From Paenibacillus taichungensis (GTDB taxonomy: Bacteria > Bacillota > Bacilli > Paenibacillales > Paenibacillaceae): DNA of 64,000 nucleotides. The stretch is taken from positions 62,001 through 126,000 of the forward strand of contig NZ_QEVW01000003.1 of the NCBI RefSeq assembly GCF_003287275.1, read 5' to 3'. Each line of letters starts with the position of its first letter. The first letter of the stretch is position 1. The notes beneath the pieces were generated by a model, which was not told the origin of the DNA, searched no databases, and was given only the letters and a program-made list of their open reading frames with translations. The position numbers and the translations under genes were made by a program. Positions 9,331 to 17,768 of this stretch are shown piece after piece.

Positions 9331-9861
9331 TTGAAGAAAAAAAAGAAGTGGATATGGATTTCGCTGCTGCTCCTGGTTCTGATTCTGTTTGGACTTCAGC
9401 GTTATTATGTCTATGTTACCCAGGATCAGCGCAAGGAAGAGGCGTTGGCCATACAGGCGGCCCAGGAACAGCTGGGGATTACGTCCCACGAAGAGCTGCG
9501 TAAGTATGTCTGGGGGCAAAAAGACGGCGGAGACAACATATACTGGACCCTGATCGGCAAAAATAAGGATAACCAGGATGTCATGGTATGGATCAAGTTT
9601 GATGAGAATAATAAACCTGTGACGGGAACCAATGCGGTGCACGGTGAACTGTTAAAGAACGGCATGAATGAAGCTCAGATTCGAAATCGGTTCAGCTCTG
9701 AAGTTCCGGGTGGAGAGATCAAGCGCATTATGCCAGGTGTTGTGAATGGGATCTATGTATGGCAAGTGTATTATAACGATGATACTCACAACTATTATCG
9801 ATTTTACCGCTTCAGCAACGGGGAACAGGTGGACCTGGTCTATACAATACCGAACAGCTAG
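9331..9861 (+). CDS. tseB: TseB/YpmB-like membrane-anchored protein
   Basis: A 176-residue protein with a lysine-rich start, one membrane segment (residues about 7-22) and an extracytoplasmic domain of the DUF5590/PepSY-like kind. In B. subtilis the homologue TseB (YpmB) lies between dinG and asnS and affects cell-wall elongation through penicillin-binding protein PBP2A. Similar size and position support the assignment. The start is TTG 9331, preceded by AGGGAAAGGAAG at good spacing. It is followed by a hairpin that may terminate it. Confidence 0.75.
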   Translation: MKKKKKWIWISLLLLVLILFGLQRYYVYVTQDQRKEEALAIQAAQEQLGITSHEELRKYVWGQKDGGDNIYWTLIGKNKDNQDVMVWIKFDENNKPVTGTNAVHGELLKNGMNEAQIRNRFSSEVPGGEIKRIMPGVVNGIYVWQVYYNDDTHNYYRFYRFSNGEQVDLVYTIPNS

Positions 9862-9898
9862 AATTAGCAGACGTGTTATCGTCTGAAAAGAATACATT

Positions 9899-9938
9899 AA
9901 AGAACCGGCAGACGGAAACCCGACTGAACCGGTTCTTT
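9899..9938 (+). terminator. Probable terminator after tseB
   Basis: Ten-base perfect stem AAAGAACCGG / CCGGTTCTTT at 9899-9908 and 9929-9938; the downstream T run is weak. A smaller hairpin CAGACG/CGTCTG lies at 9868-9885. Confidence 0.55.
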
Positions 9939-10153
9939 GACGTATTTTCTTGATCATTTTGGATTTGAATAGTTAAAATTCATATTTTCGCCTTAGATAT
10001 TGTATATACGATGTGATATACTCAAATATGTATTCAAGGATACATCATACACAAATAAATCCTGTTAGGCACATCACAGGACATTACGTACACATATTTA
10101 TATTCTTGCCTACAAGTTATAGGATGGGCCAAAATTTAGGAGGGGTAACTCAC

Positions 10154-10681
10154 TTGAAGATAAAAGTATTGCCTATTGCTCTGACTGCCGTCATTTCAGC
10201 CGTTGTGTTGTTTGGAGGTTGGTTTGTGTATCGTCATGTGGCTGTGCAAAGCCCAATTGAAAAGATGGTTACCCAGTACGATGGAGTCAATGATGTTCAA
10301 TTAACTATTAACCGCAATGATGTACAGTTGAAACTCGATCTGCAGCCGGATGTTGATCTGGGCAGGTTGGTACAATATATTCACAAAGAAGGACAGACCC
10401 TGATCGGCACTCGTTCGTTGAAGCTGGATGTCGTGGATCATTCCAACGAAGCGCTGGAGAGCTGGTGGGGAAGCGCGATGTTTACTGTAGCTCAAGCGAT
10501 GGAGAACAAGCAATACACCGAGATTACACCGACCTTGTCTAAAATGGCTACAAATGGGATCAAGGTAAATACAGCCATGGATGACAATAATGTATATGTC
10601 AGTCTCAGAGATGGAGATGCCAGCAAGTTTATCATTCTGCCGCGTGTGCCCGGTCAGATAGGAGTGTGGCCTAATGCCTAA
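10154..10681 (+). CDS. Single-pass membrane protein overlapping an FtsH-type protease gene
   Basis: A 175-residue protein. It starts at TTG 10154, since AGGAGGGG lies at 10139-10146; the open frame extends further upstream without a ribosome site. Residues about 5-23 form one hydrophobic segment and the rest (about 150 residues) looks extracytoplasmic, with alternating beta-type stretches such as VQLTINRNDVQLKLDL. Its last eight bases overlap the next gene, an FtsH-like protease that lacks the extracytoplasmic domain. The pairing suggests it is a partner or substrate-recognition subunit of that protease (inference). I recognise no named family. Confidence 0.7.
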   Translation: MKIKVLPIALTAVISAVVLFGGWFVYRHVAVQSPIEKMVTQYDGVNDVQLTINRNDVQLKLDLQPDVDLGRLVQYIHKEGQTLIGTRSLKLDVVDHSNEALESWWGSAMFTVAQAMENKQYTEITPTLSKMATNGIKVNTAMDDNNVYVSLRDGDASKFIILPRVPGQIGVWPNA

Positions 10682-12176
10682 ATGGACGAAAGAAATTGCC
10701 ATTGGATTTGTACCCGTATTAATAATCTTTCTCGCTTTTATCGGTGTAAACATGATTCCCATTCTGATTGCTGCAATGCTTGTGGGTGCTCTGCTGCTTA
10801 TGATGCAAATGCGTGGCGGAATTACGGTGGGAGCAGGTCAGGAACGTAAACGCAAGAAAAAAGGACCTTCCAAGCTGACTTTTGAAGAAATCGGTGGTCA
10901 GGAGAGTGCCAAGCAGGAACTGAGAGAAGCGCTTGATTTTCTCATTCGACATGAAGAAATTCAGAAGTTTGGTATTCGTCCTTTGAAAGGTATTCTGCTT
11001 ACTGGTCCTCCAGGAACAGGTAAAACCTTGATGGCCAAAGCTGCTGCTCATTATACCGACTCTGTTTTTGTAGCTGCTTCAGGCAGTGAGTTTGTTGAGA
11101 TGTATGTTGGTGTAGGTGCAGGCAGAATACGGGATTTATTCCGTGATGCAAGGACACGTGCTGCTAAAGAAAATAAGGAAAATGCCATTATATTTATCGA
11201 TGAAATTGATGTGATCGGTGGAAAACGGGAAGGCGGACAACAGCGTGAATATGATCAGACGCTGAATCAGCTGTTGACGGAGATGGATGGCATATACTCT
11301 TCTGACACACCGCGCATCCTCGTGATCGCCGCTACGAACCGTAAAGAAATGCTGGACAGCGCGTTGACACGTCCAGGACGCTTTGACCGTCATATTCAGG
11401 TAGACTTGCCGGATAAGAAAGGCAGAAAACACATACTGGAGCTGCATGCGGTCAATAAACCTCTTTTGGAAGGGGTCAGCCTTGAGAAGACAGCAGAGGA
11501 ATCCTATGGTTTTTCTGGAGCACAACTGGAAAGCGTGATGAACGAAGCCGCAATTTACGCGATGAGGGATGGGCTGCCCAACATTGAACAGCGTCATCTG
11601 TCCCTTGCGATTGATAAAGTAATGATGGGTGAGAAGACAGACCGCGAATCCAGCGTAGAAGAGAAGAAAAGAGTGGCTATTCATGAATTGGGACATGCCA
11701 TCATGGCTGAACTAGTTCGTCCTGGCAGTGTGAGTCAGGTTGCACTGAGCCCGCGTGGACAGGCCCTGGGATATGTACGTCATAACCCGCAACAAGAGCA
11801 ATTTCTATACACGAAGCGTTTCCTTGAAGAGCAAATCATGATTGCCCTCGGAGGTGCAGCAGCGGAGGAAATGTATTACGGTGGCCGCAGTACAGGATCA
11901 CGCAATGACTTTGAACAAGCAACGAATGTGGTACAGACGATGATGGCTTCCGGGCTCACAACGTTGGGTATTGTTAACATGGATATGGTAACTACGGAAG
12001 AATTAATGCGGGAGAACAAATTGATCCTGCAAGACCTGATGGAACAGACCAAGCGATTGCTTGAAGAACAGCGGACAATTTTCGACAATTCCCTCGACAC
12101 GCTGCTCAGGGAAGAAGTATTGTCTGGCGATCAATTTCGTTGTCAATTTCGTGACAGCGCCCTTCTACCGGCATAA
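10674..12176 (+). CDS. FtsH-type membrane AAA+ zinc metalloprotease, short form
   Basis: A 500-residue AAA+ protease. Two hydrophobic segments (about residues 9-23 and 26-44) are separated by only a few residues, so the roughly 70-100-residue extracytoplasmic domain of canonical FtsH is missing. Then come Walker A GPPGTGKT (about 111), Walker B IIFIDEID (about 172), the second region of homology ATNRKEMLDSALTRPGRFDR, the zinc motif HELGH at 337-341 and the third-ligand region GSRNDFEQAT. All catalytic parts are intact, so it should be an active membrane protease. It is probably a paralogue of a housekeeping FtsH located elsewhere. The stop codon lies inside the terminator stem. Confidence 0.88.
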   Translation: MPKWTKEIAIGFVPVLIIFLAFIGVNMIPILIAAMLVGALLLMMQMRGGITVGAGQERKRKKKGPSKLTFEEIGGQESAKQELREALDFLIRHEEIQKFGIRPLKGILLTGPPGTGKTLMAKAAAHYTDSVFVAASGSEFVEMYVGVGAGRIRDLFRDARTRAAKENKENAIIFIDEIDVIGGKREGGQQREYDQTLNQLLTEMDGIYSSDTPRILVIAATNRKEMLDSALTRPGRFDRHIQVDLPDKKGRKHILELHAVNKPLLEGVSLEKTAEESYGFSGAQLESVMNEAAIYAMRDGLPNIEQRHLSLAIDKVMMGEKTDRESSVEEKKRVAIHELGHAIMAELVRPGSVSQVALSPRGQALGYVRHNPQQEQFLYTKRFLEEQIMIALGGAAAEEMYYGGRSTGSRNDFEQATNVVQTMMASGLTTLGIVNMDMVTTEELMRENKLILQDLMEQTKRLLEEQRTIFDNSLDTLLREEVLSGDQFRCQFRDSALLPA

Positions 12177-12202
12177 TTTATTTATGTCGGTTATTTTTTT
12201 TT
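12168..12202 (+). terminator. Terminator overlapping the protease stop codon
   Basis: Stem CCGGCATAA / TTATGTCGG (12168-12176 with 12182-12190, one G-T pair) followed by TTA and nine T. Confidence 0.8.
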
Positions 12203-12309
12203 ACATTTCAGTCGTGCTAAGATATTATTATATGTTGGGTCGAAATTTGTAATTTTCGGCGAACAGGGTACAATAGAGAAATAGAGAACCGAAAGGATGG
12301 AGCAGAACC

Positions 12310-13182
12310 ATGTTTTTCAAAAAGATAGGAGTTGTCGGCGGCGGCACGATGGGGCAAGGTATTTCCCAGATGCTTGCAGCCAAAGGACTTGATGTGCTTC
12401 TGGTAGAACACACAACGGAGAAGCTGGATCATGCATATAACATGATTGAAACCAACCTCGATAAACAACTGGAGAAATGGGCTATTACGAAGGCAGAGAA
12501 GAAATTGATTCTCTCCCGTATTACCAAAGTTGCTCATCTGGCTGAACTCGGAACTTGCGATATGGTCATTGAGACTATTTCTGAAGATCTGGAAGCGAAA
12601 AAAGCGGTATTCAGTCAACTTGACCAGGTTTGCCCAAGCAACGTAATTCTTGCAAGTAATACATCCACGCTGAGTTTGACTGAGCTTGCAAGCTCAACCA
12701 AATACCCAGAGCGTGTTATTGGTATGCACTTTATTCACCCGGTTTCCCGGGTTGATCTTGTAGAGATTATTCGTGGTCTGAAAACATCTGATTCCACTTT
12801 TGCAGAAACTAGACGTTTTGTAGAAGAAGTAGCGGACAAAAAAGGCGTTATGATCTATGAATCACCTGGATTTGTTACGTCTAGACTGATTTGTCTTTTG
12901 ATCAACGAAGCATTGCATGTACTGCAGGAAGGTGTCGCATCCGCTGAAGATATTGATGACGCTATGCGTATCGGATACAATTTCCAGCACGGACCGCTTG
13001 AGATGGCAGACCGTTTCGGATTGGATTCAGTAGAAGCTGCACTCGAAAGAATGTTCCGTGAATTCGGTGAATTGAAATATCGTCCTTCCACAGTCCTGAA
13101 GAAAATGGTACGTGCAGGACACCTGGGTGTCAAAACAGGCGAAGGATTCTTCAAGTACGACAAGGATGGTGACCGGCTGTGA
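12310..13182 (+). CDS. hbd: 3-hydroxybutyryl-CoA dehydrogenase (3-hydroxyacyl-CoA dehydrogenase family)
   Basis: A 290-residue NAD(P)-dependent enzyme that interconverts acetoacetyl-CoA and 3-hydroxybutyryl-CoA. It has the Rossmann motif GGGTMGQGI near the N terminus, the catalytic SNTSTLS and GMHFIHPV segments, and the C-terminal helical domain ending in GHLGVKTGEGFFKYD. A good ribosome site (GAAAGGATGGAG) precedes ATG 12310. The last four bases overlap ackA, so the two are probably an operon joining acyl-CoA reduction to acetate formation; that is a plausible target for Rex encoded upstream. It might serve butyrate-type or polyhydroxybutyrate metabolism; context does not decide. Confidence 0.88.
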   Translation: MFFKKIGVVGGGTMGQGISQMLAAKGLDVLLVEHTTEKLDHAYNMIETNLDKQLEKWAITKAEKKLILSRITKVAHLAELGTCDMVIETISEDLEAKKAVFSQLDQVCPSNVILASNTSTLSLTELASSTKYPERVIGMHFIHPVSRVDLVEIIRGLKTSDSTFAETRRFVEEVADKKGVMIYESPGFVTSRLICLLINEALHVLQEGVASAEDIDDAMRIGYNFQHGPLEMADRFGLDSVEAALERMFREFGELKYRPSTVLKKMVRAGHLGVKTGEGFFKYDKDGDRL

Positions 13183-14384
13183 AAGTACTCGTAATTAATG
13201 CGGGGAGTTCCTCGCTCAAATATCAATTGTATAACATGACGGATGAATCGGTATTGGCCAAAGGGCTGGTAGAGCGGATCGGGATGGACTCTTCCATTCT
13301 GACTCATAAACCGACCGGCCGTGAGGATGTTACGGAAGTTAGTGAAATTCTCGAACATACTACAGCTATTCGTAAAGTTATTGACATCCTGACAGACAAA
13401 GAAAATGGTGTGCTTGGTTCCGTTGATGAAATTCAGGCTGTTGGACATCGTGTAGTTCACGGTGGTGAAGCATTTAAGGAATCAGCCTTGGTTGATGATG
13501 CTTCCAAAGCAGAAATTCGCCGTCTGTTCGATCTGGCTCCACTGCATAACCCTGCAGCAATGATGGGTATTCGTGCGGCTGAATCCAATATGCCAGGGGT
13601 ACCACAGGTCATGGTCTTTGATACGGCTTTCCATCAAACGATGCCGGAAAAAGCATATCTGTATGCCATTCCACGTGTGCTTTACAAAAAGTATAAAGTG
13701 CGTCGTTATGGAGCACATGGTACTTCCCATGATTACGTAAGCAAGGCAGCAGCTGAATATCTGGATCGTCCATTGGAAGATCTGAAGATCATCACATGCC
13801 ATGTTGGTAATGGTGGTAGCGTAACAGCTGTACAGGGCGGCGTATCCGTGGACACGTCCATGGGCATGACACCACTCGAAGGATTGATGATGGGAACACG
13901 TAGTGGTGACCTGGATCCGGCCATTGTGCCTTATGTGATGAACAAGGAAGAACTGAGCGTGAGCGAAGTAAACTCCATGTTGAATAAACATAGTGGACTT
14001 CTTGCAATCTCCGGCATCAGCAGCGACATGCGTGAAATCACGGAAGGTATGGAGGCTGGCGATGCTAACTCCACGCTTGCATTCGAGATGTACGAATATC
14101 GCTTGCGTAAATACATCGGTTCTTATGCAGCAGCAATGAACGGTGTAGACGTGATCGTATTTACGGCTGGTGTGGGTGAAAACTCCGTTGTTCTTCGCCA
14201 AAAAGTATGTGAGCAACTCACGTACCTGGGTGTTGAACTGGATGAAGCTCTGAATGCAATTCGCTCTGGAGAACCACGCCGCATCACAACAGCGAATTCC
14301 AAAGTGGACGTTCTAGTAGTTCCTACGAACGAAGAATTGGTGATTGCAAGAGATACACACCGAATCGTATTGAATTCTCTGTAA
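13179..14384 (+). CDS. ackA: Acetate kinase
   Basis: AckA interconverts acetyl phosphate + ADP and acetate + ATP. The 401-residue protein has the signature VINAGSSSLKYQLY at the N terminus, VGHRVVHGGE, the catalytic FDTAFHQTMP, HGTSHDYVS, and the nucleotide-binding FTAGVGENS near residue 325. The GTG start at 13179 overlaps the hbd stop. No phosphotransacetylase gene is in the window. Length and all motifs are normal. Confidence 0.96.
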   Translation: MKVLVINAGSSSLKYQLYNMTDESVLAKGLVERIGMDSSILTHKPTGREDVTEVSEILEHTTAIRKVIDILTDKENGVLGSVDEIQAVGHRVVHGGEAFKESALVDDASKAEIRRLFDLAPLHNPAAMMGIRAAESNMPGVPQVMVFDTAFHQTMPEKAYLYAIPRVLYKKYKVRRYGAHGTSHDYVSKAAAEYLDRPLEDLKIITCHVGNGGSVTAVQGGVSVDTSMGMTPLEGLMMGTRSGDLDPAIVPYVMNKEELSVSEVNSMLNKHSGLLAISGISSDMREITEGMEAGDANSTLAFEMYEYRLRKYIGSYAAAMNGVDVIVFTAGVGENSVVLRQKVCEQLTYLGVELDEALNAIRSGEPRRITTANSKVDVLVVPTNEELVIARDTHRIVLNSL

Positions 14385-14487
14385 TCTAATTGTAAAGTGA
14401 ATATAGCATGACAAGGAAGTGCAGGGGACAGGCATATAGCCTGCCCGCTGCATTTTCAAATTCAGGATTCCAAGGAGAGATATGTGC

Positions 14488-15783
14488 ATGAGTACGGATT
14501 GTGTAATTCGTAATGTGAGTGAGCATGTGGGCGAGACGGTTAAGATCGGCGCCTGGATTAACAACAAACGTTCCAGCGGCAAAATTCAATTTTTGCAACT
14601 GCGTGATGGAACCGGATATATTCAAGGAGTAGTGGTTAAGAGTGAAGTCAGCGAAGATATCTGGAATGCTGCCAAGAGCTTGACTCAAGAAAGTTCATTG
14701 TATGTAACAGGTATTATCCGCGAAGAAACACGTAGTGCGTCGGGTTATGAGATGACGGTTACTGGCGTGGAAATTATCCATCTGACTGAAAACTATCCAA
14801 TCACTCCGAAAGAGCATGGGGTAGACTTCCTGATGGATCATCGCCATCTGTGGCTGCGTTCGACAAAACAACGTGCGATTATGGTTATTCGTGCGGAAAT
14901 CATTCGCGCTGTTCAGCAGTTCTTTGATGGTAACGGATTCACACAGGTTGATCCTCCGATTCTTACACCTTCATCTGCTGAAGGAACAACGAACTTATTC
15001 CACATCAAATACTTTGATGAAGATGCCTATCTGACACAAAGTGGACAGTTGTATATGGAAGCTGCAGCAATGGCGCTGGGCAAAGTGTACTCCTTCGGTC
15101 CTACGTTCCGTGCCGAGAAATCCAAAACACGTCGTCACCTGATCGAGTTCTGGATGATTGAGCCGGAAATGGCGTTTGTGGATCACGAGGAAAGCTTGCG
15201 AGTGCAAGAGAAGTTTATTGCTCACGTGGTTCAAACGGTTCTGAAAAACTGCCGTGCTGAACTGGAGTCCATCGGACGTGATGTATCCAAACTAGAAAAA
15301 ATTGTATCTCCATTCCCACGCATTACGTATGATGAAGCGATTGAATTCCTGAATGGACAAGGCTTCGATATTCCTTGGGGAGAAGACTTTGGTGCTCCAC
15401 ACGAAACGGCGATTGCCGAGAAATACGAAACACCGGTCTTTATTACCCATTATCCGGCTGGAATCAAGGCATTCTACATGAAACCTGATCCAAATCGTCC
15501 TGAAGTTGTCCTCTGTGCAGATATGATCGCACCCGAAGGATACGGAGAGATCATTGGTGGTTCCCAGCGTATTGATGATCCGGAACTGATGCAGCAGCGC
15601 TTTGATGAGCACCAGTTGTCCGAAGAAGCTTATCAGTGGTATCTGGACTTACGTAAATACGGATCGGTTCCTCACTCCGGCTTCGGTCTGGGATTGGAGC
15701 GGACGGTAGCATGGATCTGTGGATTGGATCACGTACGTGAAACAATTGCATTCCCTCGTATGCTCTATCGTCTGTACCCTTAA
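14488..15783 (+). CDS. asnS: Asparaginyl-tRNA synthetase
   Basis: A class IIb synthetase, 431 residues, that charges tRNA-Asn. The N-terminal OB fold (about residues 15-100) binds the anticodon. Class II motif 2 is [16 protein letters not shown] and motif 3 is [15 protein letters not shown] near the C terminus. Two ATGs are possible; AAGGAGAGA at 14472-14480 is better spaced from ATG 14488 than from 14482. Its stop overlaps the start of dnaD by one base (TAATG), as in the Bacillus asnS-dnaD pair. No T-box is seen upstream. Confidence 0.95.
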   Translation: MSTDCVIRNVSEHVGETVKIGAWINNKRSSGKIQFLQLRDGTGYIQGVVVKSEVSEDIWNAAKSLTQESSLYVTGIIREETRSASGYEMTVTGVEIIHLTENYPITPKEHGVDFLMDHRHLWLRSTKQRAIMVIRAEIIRAVQQFFDGNGFTQVDPPILTPSSAEGTTNLFHIKYFDEDAYLTQSGQLYMEAAAMALGKVYSFGPTFRAEKSKTRRHLIEFWMIEPEMAFVDHEESLRVQEKFIAHVVQTVLKNCRAELESIGRDVSKLEKIVSPFPRITYDEAIEFLNGQGFDIPWGEDFGAPHETAIAEKYETPVFITHYPAGIKAFYMKPDPNRPEVVLCADMIAPEGYGEIIGGSQRIDDPELMQQRFDEHQLSEEAYQWYLDLRKYGSVPHSGFGLGLERTVAWICGLDHVRETIAFPRMLYRLYP

Positions 15784-16505
15784 TGCTTAACCGCGAGTCC
15801 ATGGAAGAAACCGGCTCCAAAGCCTGGTTGAATGGAGCAGCTTACGGTATGGCATCAGGGACAGCGCAGCTCCCATATGCTTTATTGCGCTATTATCACC
15901 AGCTGGGGTTAAGTGACGCAGAGGTGCTTCTGTTGATTCAATTGTTTGGATTCCGGCAAGTCGAATTCAATGAGTTCCCAACGCTTGAAGAGCTCGCAGC
16001 CCGTATGGGGCTTGCTCCTGAAGGTATCGCCAGAATGCTGCAACGTCTCATGAGAGACGGGTACATTCACATTGACGAGCATCGGGATGAAGAGCGTGAC
16101 ATTCAATATGAACGTTATGATCTGCATGGATTATATGCCAAGCTGGCAGGATGTACTGCAGAGGATATGGCCGTTGCTCGTAAGCAGCAGCTGGATAATA
16201 ATGCAATGCGCCCCGATTCGAACACTGTTCAAAAAGAAGAGGAAGAACGAAATATGTTCTCTATTTTTGAAAAAGAATTTGGCCGCCCGCTTTCCCCGAT
16301 GGAATGCGAGACGATATCCAGCTGGCTGGATCAGGATCGCTATCAGGAGGAACTGATTCTCATGGCATTGAAGGAAGCTGTGTTTGCTGGTAAAGTGCAT
16401 TTTCGGTATATCGACCGAATTCTGCTTGAATGGAGTCGTAACCGCGTGAAGAATGTGCAGGACGCCAAGGCATATACGCAGCGGTTTCGTAACGGTGGAC
16501 GTTAA
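15783..16505 (+). CDS. dnaD: DnaD-type primosomal replication protein
   Basis: DnaD acts with DnaA, DnaB and DnaI to load the replicative helicase at oriC and during restart. The 240-residue protein has an N-terminal winged-helix domain (LPYALLRYYHQLGLSDAEVLLLIQL onward) and a C-terminal DnaD/DnaB2 domain (FEKEFGRPLSPMECETISSWLDQD, then ALKEAVFAGKVHFRYIDRILLEW). Start ATG 15783 is coupled to the asnS stop. Position directly after asnS is the Bacillus arrangement; nth, which follows dnaD in Bacillus, has moved to about 44.85 kb here. Confidence 0.92.
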   Translation: MLNRESMEETGSKAWLNGAAYGMASGTAQLPYALLRYYHQLGLSDAEVLLLIQLFGFRQVEFNEFPTLEELAARMGLAPEGIARMLQRLMRDGYIHIDEHRDEERDIQYERYDLHGLYAKLAGCTAEDMAVARKQQLDNNAMRPDSNTVQKEEEERNMFSIFEKEFGRPLSPMECETISSWLDQDRYQEELILMALKEAVFAGKVHFRYIDRILLEWSRNRVKNVQDAKAYTQRFRNGGR

Positions 16506-16547
16506 CACCAATGTTAGACCAGGCAACAACTTCATTCAGAATAAATC

Positions 16548-16584
16548 AAAAACAGGCCAGAATTTATTCTGTGCCTGTTTTTTT
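16548..16584 (+). terminator. Terminator after dnaD
   Basis: Stem AAAAACAGGC / GCCTGTTTTT around a 14-base loop, ending in seven T. Confidence 0.85.
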
Positions 16585-16734
16585 AGATTATAGAGATGTT
16601 AAATAAGATATCTTAAGTTCCCGGTGGGACTGACTTTTCAGGCAATGTATAACCTTTTTATAAAAAAAATGAATGAATACGCAGGGGTCAACAAATAAGT
16701 TGTCGTCTATTGTAGTGGAGAGGAGGGGAGAGTT

Positions 16735-17289
16735 ATTGATGAAGCGCGCTTAATCGAACAAATCCGTCAAGGCGATACATCCCAGATACGCTTGTTGATC
16801 GAAAAGTACAGCCAGCATGTGTACCATGTGGCCTACTCCGTATTGCGGAACGATCAGGATGCACAGGATGCAGCGCAGGAGGCGTTCATTCAGATGGTTA
16901 AATCTCTCCCCGATTACCGATCCGAAGGTTTCAAAACGTGGTTAACCCGAATTGCCTTTCACAAAGCAATTGATGCCAAACGCAAGCTGGGCAGACGAAG
17001 CGCTGAGGATCTGGGCGGAGAAGAAAAAATAATAAACATGCCCGGTCGTGAAGAAGATGTTCTTGCTCGCCTTGTGCGTGAAGAACGTCAGGAGAAGTTG
17101 CGCGAGCGAATCAATCAGCTACCTGCCCAGCACAGGGACATTATTACTGCGTATTACTTAAGCGAGAAAAATTATGAGCAGATTGCCCATGATGCACAGG
17201 TGGCCGTAAAAACTGTGGAGTCCCGTCTGTATCGTGCCCGGCAGTGGATTCGAAATCATTGGAAGGAGGATGAGTGGCGTGAGGAATAA
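16735..17289 (+). CDS. ECF RNA polymerase sigma factor with apparent ATT start
   Basis: A sigma-70 family ECF factor. Region 2 is in LIEKYSQHVYHVAYSVLRNDQDAQDAAQEAFIQ, and region 4 in QLPAQHRDIITAYYLSEKNYEQIA followed by VKTVESRLYRARQWI. The first ATG/GTG/TTG in frame is TTG 16792, which would remove conserved N-terminal residues (IDEARLIEQIRQGD) and has no ribosome site. A perfect AGGAGG at 16721-16726 stands eight bases before ATT 16735, with stop TAA at 16696 upstream. I therefore place the start at ATT 16735 (184 residues). It overlaps its anti-sigma gene by 11 bases. The inducing signal cannot be told from sequence. Confidence 0.85.
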   Translation: MDEARLIEQIRQGDTSQIRLLIEKYSQHVYHVAYSVLRNDQDAQDAAQEAFIQMVKSLPDYRSEGFKTWLTRIAFHKAIDAKRKLGRRSAEDLGGEEKIINMPGREEDVLARLVREERQEKLRERINQLPAQHRDIITAYYLSEKNYEQIAHDAQVAVKTVESRLYRARQWIRNHWKEDEWREE

Positions 17290-17731
17290 AAGGATGTATA
17301 CCGTCCAGGAATGGACTGATTATATTGAAGGCCGAATGACTGCAGACCAGGCAAGTATGATGGAACAGATGCTTATGGACGTTCCGGAAGCGATGGACAA
17401 CTATCTCGAGGCACTCGGCATTCATCGGGAGCTGCCACAACTGAAGGACCCGGTAGGCTTCGCCGATTCGGTCATGAATCAAATTACGGAGATGCAATCC
17501 TCCAAGCCAAAGCGCAAATCGCGTTCCGGACGAAGACGTCTCTGGCTGGATCACAAAGTGTTTCATTATGCTGTAGCGGCTTGTCTGACGTTAATCTTCC
17601 TCTCCTCAGGGCTGTTTGACAAGGTTGCGCCTTATCATAAGTTTCAGGAAGGTGATCACAGGGGGTCATTTACGGAAAAATGGACGGAGGCAGCCACATC
17701 ATGGCTGGATCACTTCAAGCCTGGACCATAA
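17279..17731 (+). CDS. Putative membrane anti-sigma factor
   Basis: A 150-residue protein directly after and overlapping the ECF sigma gene. The N-terminal part is cytoplasmic and helical (MYTVQEWTDYIEGRMTADQASMMEQML, similar in style to zinc-finger anti-sigma domains but without the His/Cys ligands). A single membrane segment follows a basic stretch near residues 97-115 (VFHYAVAACLTLIFLSSGLF), then a short outside tail. Start GTG 17279 is chosen because AGGAGG at 17264-17269 is nine bases before it; ATG 17270 is too close. By position and topology it holds the sigma factor inactive at the membrane (inference). Confidence 0.72.
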   Translation: MRNKRMYTVQEWTDYIEGRMTADQASMMEQMLMDVPEAMDNYLEALGIHRELPQLKDPVGFADSVMNQITEMQSSKPKRKSRSGRRRLWLDHKVFHYAVAACLTLIFLSSGLFDKVAPYHKFQEGDHRGSFTEKWTEAATSWLDHFKPGP

Positions 17732-17768
17732 ATTGTTTCGCATTGCCTGAAAAGAAAGGATGACGACT

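Noticed and set aside
9168..9503. Open frame of 111 codons overlapping the end of mtaD and the start of tseB
   Set aside because: Out-of-frame shadow of two well-supported genes, with no ribosome site.
16621..16734. Autoregulatory ECF promoter before the sigma gene (AACCTTTTT at 16651, CGTCTA at 16704)
   Set aside because: The two elements are too far apart for one promoter (normal spacing about 16-17 bases), so a self-regulated promoter is not supported by these motifs.
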